In this document: piece by piece, positions 6,064-11,091 of the stretch
Position numbering within the stretch: the first letter of the stretch is position 1
Layout of the letters: each line of letters begins with the position of its first letter
Source of the DNA: Kiritimatiellia bacterium
GTDB lineage: Bacteria > Verrucomicrobiota > Kiritimatiellia > UBA8416 > JABMPJ01
DNA length: 11,091 bases
Reading direction: 5' to 3'
Assembly (NCBI GenBank): GCA_029939545.1
Contig: JAOZSS010000067.1
Coordinates: 1 to 11,091 of the forward strand
Notes under the pieces: generated by a model
Databases searched by the model: none
What the model was told of the DNA's origin: nothing
Seen by the model: only the letters and a program-made list of their open reading frames with translations
Position numbers and translations under genes: made by a program

Positions 6064-7429
6064 AGCTTCAGATGTGCTGGCAACCATTCGGATGCTTCAA
6101 GAGGAGCATCTCGATGTGCGAACCGTGACGATGGGCATCCATCTGGGCGACTGTGCGCGAACCGGGATGGACGAGACGGCCGAGGCTGTCTATCGCAAGA
6201 TCACGACGAAGGCGGCCAATCTGGTGCGAATCTGCGATCAGATTTCGACACGCTACGGGCTTCAAATTGTGAACAAGCGCCTGGCTGTAACGCCCGCCAG
6301 CCTATTGCTGGAGGGGCGGAACCGTGCCGACGCGCTTCTTCTGGCCCAAGCGATGGATCGCGCGACTGAAGCGGTAAAGGTTGACCTGATCGGTGGGTTT
6401 ACGGCGTTGGTTCAGAAGGGCCTGACCTCCGGGAAGCAGACGGTCCTGGACTCTCTTCCCGAAGTGCTCGCACAGACGTCGCGCGTATGTGGCTCCGTGA
6501 ATGTGGGGAGCACGAAGGCGGGTATGAACGTGGATGCCATCCGCATGTTGGGACGGCAGATCCTTCGCCTGGCTGAGGCCACCAGGGACCAGCACGGCTT
6601 TGGGGCGGCCAAGCTCGTCGTCTTTGCCAATATTCCGGAAGACAATCCGTTCATGGCCGGCGCGTTCCTGGGGCCGGGTGAGCCCGAGTGCGTGATCAAC
6701 GTGGGGGTCAGTGGCCCCGGCGTGGTCAAGCGGGCGATTGACCGTGCGCTGGAGGAACGTCCCGACTGCACGCTGGATGACCTTGCCGAGGAAGTGAAGC
6801 ACACCACGTTTCGGGTCACGCGTGTGGGCGAATTGGTAGGCCGCGAGGTGGCCGCGCGGTTGGGTATTCAGTTCGGGGTTCTCGATCTCTCACTGGCCCC
6901 GACACCGCGCGTGGGCGACAGCGTGGGAGAGATCTACCAGGCCATGGGCATCGCGAAGATCGGTGCGCCGGGCACAACAGCGGCCGTCGCACTTTTGAAC
7001 GACGCCGTCAAGAAGGGCGGGGCTTTCGCGTCCAGCTCGGTGGGTGGTCTCTCGGGGGCCTTCATTCCCGTTATGGAGGATCATGCCCTGGCCGAGGCCA
7101 TGGAGGCAGGAACACTGACGATCGAGAAGCTTGAAGCCATGACGACGGTCTGCTCAGTGGGTCTTGATATGCTTATGTTGCCGGGGGATACAAAAGCCGA
7201 GACCATAGCGGGCCTTATCATGGACGAGGCTGCGATAGGCATCATCAACCGGAAGACGACGGCGGTGCGCGTCATTCCGGTACCGGGCGGCAAGGAGGGA
7301 GACAGGATCGACTTCGGCGGCCTTTTTGGCTCCGGAACGATCTGCAACGTGGCGTCGCCAACGGGTGCCGAAGCGTTCGTGAACCGTGGTGGGCATATCC
7401 CTGCACCGATTCAGAGTTTGACCAATTGA
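6056..7429 (+). CDS. PFL family protein (UPF0210/DUF711)
   Basis: Protein of 457 residues belonging throughout to the PFL (UPF0210, DUF711) family, whose usual length is about 450. Characteristic stretches are the N-terminus VLATIRMLQEEHLDVRTVTMGI with DCAR, then KRLAVTPASLL, GFTALVQKGLT, the glycine-rich VINVGVSGPGVV (about residue 220), DLSLAPTPRVGDSVGEI, and the C-terminal RGGHIPAPIQS. The biochemical activity of the family is not established; distant similarity to pyruvate-formate-lyase-like folds gave the name. No signal peptide or membrane segment is visible, so it is probably cytoplasmic. A strong Shine-Dalgarno and 8-nt overlap tie it to the upstream ACT gene, suggesting that the ACT protein controls it or acts with it. 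Its TGA lies inside the target sequence duplicated by the downstream mobile element, so the insertion just missed the reading frame. Confidence 0.93.
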   Translation: MYKASDVLATIRMLQEEHLDVRTVTMGIHLGDCARTGMDETAEAVYRKITTKAANLVRICDQISTRYGLQIVNKRLAVTPASLLLEGRNRADALLLAQAMDRATEAVKVDLIGGFTALVQKGLTSGKQTVLDSLPEVLAQTSRVCGSVNVGSTKAGMNVDAIRMLGRQILRLAEATRDQHGFGAAKLVVFANIPEDNPFMAGAFLGPGEPECVINVGVSGPGVVKRAIDRALEERPDCTLDDLAEEVKHTTFRVTRVGELVGREVAARLGIQFGVLDLSLAPTPRVGDSVGEIYQAMGIAKIGAPGTTAAVALLNDAVKKGGAFASSSVGGLSGAFIPVMEDHALAEAMEAGTLTIEKLEAMTTVCSVGLDMLMLPGDTKAETIAGLIMDEAAIGIINRKTTAVRVIPVPGGKEGDRIDFGGLFGSGTICNVASPTGAEAFVNRGGHIPAPIQSLTN

Positions 7430-7433
7430 GGAG
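7426..7433 (+). repeat. Left target-site duplication TTGAGGAG
   Basis: Left copy of an 8-bp direct repeat flanking the 297-bp element; the other copy is 7731-7738. It includes the PFL stop codon (TGA, 7427-7429). Removing the element and one copy leaves the PFL stop followed by GGAG and the thioesterase ATG, a normal operon junction. Confidence 0.75.
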
Positions 7434-7436
7434 AAG

Positions 7437-7458
7437 GGGGTGTCCACTTGACGCAAGT
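7437..7458 (+). repeat. Left terminal inverted repeat
   Basis: Twenty-two bases beginning GGGGTGTCCACTT and ending ACGCAAGT. They are complementary to 7707-7728 at all but one position (G7450). Confidence 0.85.
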
Positions 7459-7521
7459 TGTTTCTACATGTGGTAGGACGTCATTAACGGCAAAACAGTC
7501 AAGACTGCGGAGATCACAACA

Positions 7522-7580
7522 CTTAGTCGTCTTCTTAGTCGTCGCCCTTAGTCAGGTACACTTAGTCGAACTGCTTAGTT
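7522..7580. repeat. CTTAGTC repeat array in element
   Basis: CTTAGTC occurs at 7522, 7534, 7547 and 7561, and as CTTAGTT at 7574, with start-to-start distances of 12, 13, 14 and 13 bp, each near 1.2 helical turns. The reverse form GACTAAG follows at 7614-7620 and 7653-7659. Such iterated heptamers inside a short element could bind the transposase or another protein, or could pair with the inverted copies in RNA. Confidence 0.7.
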
Positions 7581-7612
7581 CTTGATCTCCAAGCAGTTAC
7601 AACTAGGCAGTT
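7569..7612. repeat. Hairpin inside the element
   Basis: AACTGCTT (7569-7576) pairs perfectly with AAGCAGTT (7591-7598) around a 14-base loop. Alternatively 7569-7580 pairs at 11 of 12 positions with 7601-7612. The two structures share their left arm and are mutually exclusive. Confidence 0.6.
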
Positions 7613-7706
7613 AGACTAAGGGTACTCGACAAAGTGAGGGGACAAAGGGTGAGACTAAGAGTGGCGGCTGAGTGAAAAATACGTCAAAACACAACATATG
7701 GGGGGT

Positions 7707-7728
7707 ACTTGCGTGAAGTGGACACCCC
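7707..7728 (-). repeat. Right terminal inverted repeat
   Basis: Complement of the left arm with one mismatch. It happens to be open in frame with the downstream thioesterase (TTG at 7709), but the upstream extension is element sequence and not part of the ancestral protein. Confidence 0.85.
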
Positions 7729-7730
7729 GT

Positions 7731-7738
7731 TTGAGGAG
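7731..7738 (+). promoter_or_regulatory. Right target duplication serving as RBS
   Basis: Second copy of TTGAGGAG. Its GAGGAG (7733-7738) lies six bases before ATG 7745 and is the Shine-Dalgarno sequence of the thioesterase gene. The site is therefore both a transposition footprint and a working translation signal. Confidence 0.75.
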
Positions 7739-7744
7739 TTCGTG

Positions 7745-8179
7745 ATGTCAGAAGGCAACGGAGTCTACCGTCACATGATTCGGGTTCCGTACGCGCACGT
7801 GGACCAGATGCGGTTTGTCTACTACGCGAACTATCTGGTCTATTTCGAGATGGCTCGTACAGGTATGCTTCGCGAAGCCGGAACGCCGTATTCAACGCTG
7901 GAGGAGAAGGGGGTGCTGCTGCCGGTTATGGCCGCACACTGCGAGTATCGCCAGCCGGCGCACTACGAAGACCTGTTGGCGGTTGACGTCAATTTCCCTG
8001 CCTTCAAGGGTGTGCGGTTCAGGTTGGACTACAAGGTATGGCGCGTGGAATCAGGCGCGGGGCCCACTCCCGGGGAAGACGCATTGCTGGTCGAGGGCTA
8101 CACCGAGCATGTCTGCATGTCGCCCGACGGCAAGGTGCTCCGCCCCGATCCCGCTTTCAAGCAGCTCGCAGGTCACTGA
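7745..8179 (+). CDS. YbgC-like 4HBT acyl-CoA thioesterase
   Basis: Hot-dog-fold thioesterase of 144 residues, a usual length for the YbgC/4-hydroxybenzoyl-CoA thioesterase family, which hydrolyses acyl-CoA thioesters in the cytoplasm. The active-site region is at residues 16-35, YAHVDQMRFVYYANYLVYFE, where Asp20 aligns with the catalytic aspartate and YANYLVYFE starts the long central helix. Further family sequence is RQPAHYEDLLAVD and the substrate-channel strands up to LVEGYTEHVCMSPDGK. The normally glycine-rich DxxG turn reads DQMRF, a modest deviation. ATG 7745 is chosen because GAGGAG precedes it by six bases; the frame is open further upstream only because it enters the mobile element. 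Before that insertion the start lay about 10 nt after the PFL stop, making it the third gene of the ACT-PFL operon. The substrate is unknown. Its stop overlaps the stop of the opposite-strand protease gene by 7 bp. Confidence 0.9.
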   Translation: MSEGNGVYRHMIRVPYAHVDQMRFVYYANYLVYFEMARTGMLREAGTPYSTLEEKGVLLPVMAAHCEYRQPAHYEDLLAVDVNFPAFKGVRFRLDYKVWRVESGAGPTPGEDALLVEGYTEHVCMSPDGKVLRPDPAFKQLAGH

Positions 8180-9792
8180 GCCCAGCGGTACTGACCCTCC
8201 GGGTTGTAGACGAAGTAGAAGTCAAACGGCTTCAGACGCGGAAGGAGTACGTAGTTGTTCTTGGGGTCGGGCGGCGTCTGGTTCTGCTTGGAAAACCACC
8301 AGACCGGCTCAGGTGCCTTGTCAGTCGGTTCCTTTACGATGCCCTCCTCACGAATTTCGGTGACGATGTGACCGATCCAGCGGAGCTTCTGGGCTTCATC
8401 TGCAAATTCCTGCCAGTCGCCATCAGAGTTCTTCTCGTACATCAGTGTGTAGAACTCGTCCATGGAGAGTCCCATCTTCTCGGCAATGGTAGCATGCAGG
8501 CGGCGTGCCCACTCCTTGAAGATCTCCATCTGTTCGTCCTGCTGGGTGAGGTTACCCCATGAAATACTACTCGGCTGGTGGTGCAGGAGAATGGCGTTGG
8601 GATAGGCATAGGAGTGCTCGGCTGCCGTGGCGATCGTTGCGGCCATACTGGCGGCGAACGATTTGACGACCACGTGGATCGGCGCCTTGCTGGCTTCCAT
8701 CGCCTTAATGATACGATAGCCTTCCATCACCGACCCGCCGGGGCTGCGATCGATTACGATGAAGATCGGATCCTTGGCCGACTGGTTATTGAAGTAGTGG
8801 ATCCGTTCGGTGACGAAGTCCGCCGTTCCTTCCATGATCACATCGTTGAGCGCAATACGACGATCGCTGATGGTCAGGACGCCATCGTTGAACGGTGAGG
8901 CCTGGTAAATGATGTCGCGGTCGACTGTGCGGCGATAGGCATCACGGGTCTCTCGAAGGGTCATGGCGGACTGCACCTCGGCTAGTTCATGCTGCAGCGA
9001 CGTCATCGATGCCGTGTGCTCGTTCTCGCGGCGTGCCTGTTCCTGTAGGGCTTTGCTGTTCTGAAGGGCAAGCAGAGCAATCTCCGTGGTCAGTTCCTGC
9101 ACCTTCTTCTCCTGCAGTTTCTGCGCATGGGTCAGTTCGATCGTCAGGCGTTCGTTCTGTGCGGCCAGCTCTGCCAATGCGGTCCGGTTCTTCTCGGTCT
9201 GGAGCAGGTTCTGGGCTACCAATGCTTTGTGCTGTGTCTGCAACTCCTGGAGTCCTTGGTCATGCAGCACGCTCTTCTTCTCCATGTCGAGCTTGATACG
9301 TGCAATCTCTTCGCGCGCTTCGAGCGCCGCCTCCTTGTTGCGCGCCTCGCGGAGCGCGATCGACATGGAAATCGTCTCTTTCTCGGCGCGACGTTCACTG
9401 AGCTCAACCTTGAGTTCACTCTCAGCCATCTTCGCTTTCAGTCCCAGTGCTTCGGCGAGCGCCTTCTGCTGGGCCATCTCCTTCTTGCGGCGTGCCTCGG
9501 CGAGACCCATCTCGGCATCGAGCCGCTGTTTGTCAAGTAGCAGATCCGTCAACTCGCTCTTCAATTCCTCCTCCCGTAGATCGTACTCGGCCTTAAGCAG
9601 CGCCTGCTTCTCGGCAAGTGCCTTGGCCTTCTTTGTCGTGGGACTGGGTGTCGGCATGGCGGGAATAGATGGTGCGGCGACGACAGGCGTTTGATTCGTT
9701 GATGGGGCTGTGGCAGCAGGCTCTTCGCCGGAAACTCCGATGACGGAAGAGAGGATTGACAACAGGGTAAAGAAGGTTACGTTCAGTTTCAT
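8173..9792 (-). CDS. Exported coiled-coil ClpP-like serine protease
   Basis: Protein of 539 residues in four parts. Residues 1-22 are a signal peptide (basic start, hydrophobic FFTLLSILSSVIGV, then SG). Residues 23-55 are Pro/Ala/Thr-rich. Residues 55-290 form a long charged coiled coil rich in Glu, Lys, Ala and Leu. Residues 300-480 form a ClpP/crotonase-fold protease. In the last part, DRSPGGSVMEGY is the oxyanion-hole strand. Ser382 in SFAASMAATI is the nucleophile and His405 in HHQPS the base. Asp459 aligns with E. coli ClpP Asp171, since both stand seven residues before an Glu-Ala pair. A Trp/Tyr-rich tail of about 60 residues follows. ClpP normally is about 200 residues, cytosolic and fed by an ATPase; an exported form with a coiled coil would act without ATP in the periplasm or at the envelope. 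GGAG precedes the ATG by about six bases. Substrate and partners are unknown; SppA-like signal-peptide peptidase is the main alternative. Confidence 0.88.
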   Translation of the reverse strand: MKLNVTFFTLLSILSSVIGVSGEEPAATAPSTNQTPVVAAPSIPAMPTPSPTTKKAKALAEKQALLKAEYDLREEELKSELTDLLLDKQRLDAEMGLAEARRKKEMAQQKALAEALGLKAKMAESELKVELSERRAEKETISMSIALREARNKEAALEAREEIARIKLDMEKKSVLHDQGLQELQTQHKALVAQNLLQTEKNRTALAELAAQNERLTIELTHAQKLQEKKVQELTTEIALLALQNSKALQEQARRENEHTASMTSLQHELAEVQSAMTLRETRDAYRRTVDRDIIYQASPFNDGVLTISDRRIALNDVIMEGTADFVTERIHYFNNQSAKDPIFIVIDRSPGGSVMEGYRIIKAMEASKAPIHVVVKSFAASMAATIATAAEHSYAYPNAILLHHQPSSISWGNLTQQDEQMEIFKEWARRLHATIAEKMGLSMDEFYTLMYEKNSDGDWQEFADEAQKLRWIGHIVTEIREEGIVKEPTDKAPEPVWWFSKQNQTPPDPKNNYVLLPRLKPFDFYFVYNPEGQYRWAQ

Positions 9793-9831
9793 GGTGTCTC
9801 CACTTGTCGTGTGTTATCTCAGTAGCTCAGC

Positions 9832-9860
9832 ACTATCTGACATCACGAAGGACAATGCAA
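9832..9860 (-). promoter_or_regulatory. Candidate promoter of ClpP-like gene
   Basis: On the minus strand TTGCAT (9860-9855) and GATAGT (9837-9832) are 17 bp apart. They would start transcription near 9825, leaving a leader of about 33 nt containing the GGAG ribosome binding site. Both hexamers match consensus at four of six positions. Confidence 0.4.
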
Positions 9861-9997
9861 GGTGTCTCTCGATGACTGATATGCACCCGCGCAAGAGCGC
9901 GCCGTCAGGCTCGGATACAAGCCCTCAAACACGTAGCATGAGCTCGCCTACCCACTTCCTTCGCTGACACCCACCGGTTATCCCTCCTTTTTTTGGA

Positions 9998-10026
9998 TTG
10001 ACTGAGTGAAGGGGACGCTCAATAAT
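9998..10026 (+). promoter_or_regulatory. Candidate promoter of barrel gene
   Basis: TTGACT (9998-10003) and AATAAT (10021-10026) are separated by exactly 17 bp and each match consensus at five of six positions, the best promoter match in the window. Transcription would start near 10033, giving a leader of about 75 nt. A run of T (9988-9994) lies just upstream and could serve as an UP-like element. Confidence 0.6.
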
Positions 10027-10107
10027 GGCCGACAATTCACGATAGTAATGTTCTCACGGTCGCAAGTCGGCCAGTTTCCTCTATACATACCAGTGGGAGA
10101 TGACCCT

Positions 10108-11091
10108 ATGAAGTCACTGAATCAGTTCATGTGTGTGATGGTCGCATTGACGGTCTGTGTTGGCCCGTTAGCAGCGGAAGAGTCGCAGGGGGACCGTGTC
10201 CGATTTTCAGTCAATGCCCGAACGGACTACACCGACAATCGTGACGCATGGGAGTCGACCGAGGACTCCAACGCGGACTTCTATCTGCGTCCGCGGGTTG
10301 ATGTCCTCTTCGAGACTGAGAGTACGCTTTTCGATATTTACTATGCGCCGGCCCTGCGCTATCGCACCAATCCCAGCGAGAATCAGAACGATCTCGAGGT
10401 GCAGCAGGATCTTGGTCTGACGGTCAAGTATCGACCGACGCGCCGCTTGAGCCTGCATCTCAATGAGAAGTTCGACCTGACGGATGACCCTTCCGTCACG
10501 GAGGGCGGCAGTACCGTTCGTGGCGACCGGAGCTACGTCGCCAACACCCTCAGAACGGGCGCGGACTACATGGTCACGCGCAAGAGTGAGATTGATGTCT
10601 ACGTACAGAACAGTATTAGGCGGTACGACGATGACGATATGGCCGCCCGGTGGGACGAGGACCGCACGGATGTGGGGAGCGAGTTCATTCGCCACCTCAG
10701 CAAGAATGTCCAGATCAGCATCGAGGGACGCTATTCCATGTATGACTACGAGAGTGTGGGTGGGGTCGTCCGGGACTTTGACTCAGCCCTGCTTGCCGCG
10801 GGCGCGGAGAAGACACTGTCAAGGAGAGTTACCCTAGGCGGCCAGATCGGCGCGCAGGCACAGGCGTATGACGATGATGAAATCGATGGCTCGACCAATC
10901 CATTTTTCCGCCTGTACTTACGCGGCAACACGACTCCCGCACTTCGTCTCACCGGCTCGCTGTCGCATGCTGTGCGAGACGCGGACGCCTACCCGTTTGC
11001 CTCGCAGGAGTATTCCGAGGTGCGCGGTATTGTAGACTGGGATACGACATCTCATATCACTCTTACGTTTTCGGGTGCCTATAGCATGAGA
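10108..11091 (+). CDS. Probable outer-membrane beta-barrel protein, 3' truncated
   Basis: Reading frame open from ATG 10108 to the window edge, 328 residues without a stop, so the C-terminus is missing. GGGAG about nine bases upstream serves as Shine-Dalgarno. Residues 1-23 form a signal peptide (MKSL, hydrophobic VMVALTVCVGPLA, Ala-Glu). The rest is made of alternating hydrophobic/polar strands with aromatic residues near turns (for example LFDIYYAPALRYR, RLSLHLNEKFDL, VQISIEGRYSMYDY, ITLTFSGAYSM) and acidic loops such as YDDDDM and YDDDEID. This is the pattern of outer-membrane barrels of the BBP2/OMP beta-barrel kind, often tied to exopolysaccharide or surface-layer export. No specific family is recognised. 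It is divergent from the exported protease, which would share the same compartment. Alternative: a periplasmic beta-sandwich or porin. Confidence 0.75.
   Translation, partial: MKSLNQFMCVMVALTVCVGPLAAEESQGDRVRFSVNARTDYTDNRDAWESTEDSNADFYLRPRVDVLFETESTLFDIYYAPALRYRTNPSENQNDLEVQQDLGLTVKYRPTRRLSLHLNEKFDLTDDPSVTEGGSTVRGDRSYVANTLRTGADYMVTRKSEIDVYVQNSIRRYDDDDMAARWDEDRTDVGSEFIRHLSKNVQISIEGRYSMYDYESVGGVVRDFDSALLAAGAEKTLSRRVTLGGQIGAQAQAYDDDEIDGSTNPFFRLYLRGNTTPALRLTGSLSHAVRDADAYPFASQEYSEVRGIVDWDTTSHITLTFSGAYSMR

Larger units (their letters stand above)
7434..7730. mobile_element. MITE-like non-autonomous element, 297 bp
   Basis: Short element without a transposase gene, bounded by terminal inverted repeats and an 8-bp duplication. 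The left arm (7437-7458, beginning GGGGTGTCCACTT) and right arm (7707-7728) match at 21 of 22 positions; the sole difference is a G versus C at arm position 14. The outermost bases AAG and AC are compatible with a slightly longer terminus. The interior is visibly less GC-rich than the neighbours and carries a tandem-like CTTAGTC array and hairpins, described separately. IS256 and IS1595 relatives commonly make 8-bp duplications, but the family cannot be assigned without a parent copy. It sits between two operon genes. As RNA, the two ends could pair and close a loop of about 250 nt in the polycistronic message. Confidence 0.8.
9793..10107. other. Divergent promoter region, 315 bp
   Basis: Spacer between the ClpP-like gene (leftward) and the barrel gene (rightward). 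It holds one plausible sigma-70 promoter for each direction, described separately. No small gene is supported: the open frame at 9710-9967 overlaps the protease gene antisense and shows no family features. Confidence 0.55.

Noticed and set aside
7522..7580. CRISPR array
   Set aside because: The repeated unit is only 7 bp with spacers of 5-7 bp, far shorter than CRISPR repeats, and no cas gene is present.
7611..7895. 94-residue minus-strand open frame crossing the mobile element
   Set aside because: It runs antisense from the thioesterase into the element and covers the right terminal repeat; no transposase-like motif is present.
9793..9809. Second copy of the element's terminal repeat upstream of the protease gene
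   Set aside because: GGTGTCTCCACTTGTCG resembles the GGTGTCCACTTGACG end but needs a 2-base insertion and a further mismatch, and there is no partner arm or target duplication.

Overview
The window is GC-rich (roughly 60% by eye) bacterial chromosomal DNA. Signal peptides, an outer-membrane-barrel-like protein and a secreted ClpP-type protease indicate a Gram-negative cell envelope. A fused GDP-fucose pyrophosphorylase/fucokinase of the Bacteroides Fkp type, together with this general gene style, would fit the PVC group (Verrucomicrobiota, Kiritimatiellota, Lentisphaerota). That placement is inference, because no phylogenetic marker is present.

Layout. Positions 1-874 carry no convincing gene. 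They hold a dense run of short perfect palindromes (188-495), most sharing the core GCC-N3-GGC, followed by about 360 bp with nothing recognisable and a perfect 9-bp hairpin just before the first gene. Positions 893-2419 (+) encode 4-alpha-glucanotransferase (MalQ) with its catalytic triad intact. Converging on it, 5366-2429 (-) is one fucose-salvage gene (fkp) broken by two frame changes, one at a C5 run near 5221-5225 and one near 3782-3802. When the frames are joined, a coherent protein of about 979 residues appears, resembling Bacteroides Fkp.

Divergent from fkp is a three-gene operon on +: a double-ACT-domain protein (5452-6063), a PFL/UPF0210 family protein (6056-7429, overlapping by 8 nt) and a YbgC-like 4HBT thioesterase (7745-8179). 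The last two are separated by a 297-bp MITE-like insertion (7434-7730). It has near-perfect 22-bp terminal inverted repeats and an 8-bp target duplication, TTGAGGAG. The duplicated bases include the thioesterase ribosome binding site, so the insertion preserved translation signals on both sides.

The thioesterase ends in a 7-bp tail-to-tail overlap with an opposite-strand gene (9792-8173). That gene encodes an exported protein with a long coiled coil fused to a ClpP-like serine protease domain whose Ser/His/Asp residues are intact. Divergent from it across 315 bp is a signal-peptide-bearing, probable outer-membrane beta-barrel protein (10108 onward) that runs off the right edge.

Most interesting for follow-up: the MITE and its internal CTTAGTC array, the GCC-N3-GGC hairpin cluster, the coiled-coil/ClpP exported protease beside a barrel gene, the double frame break in fkp, and promoter positions suggesting leaderless transcripts for fkp and the ACT gene.
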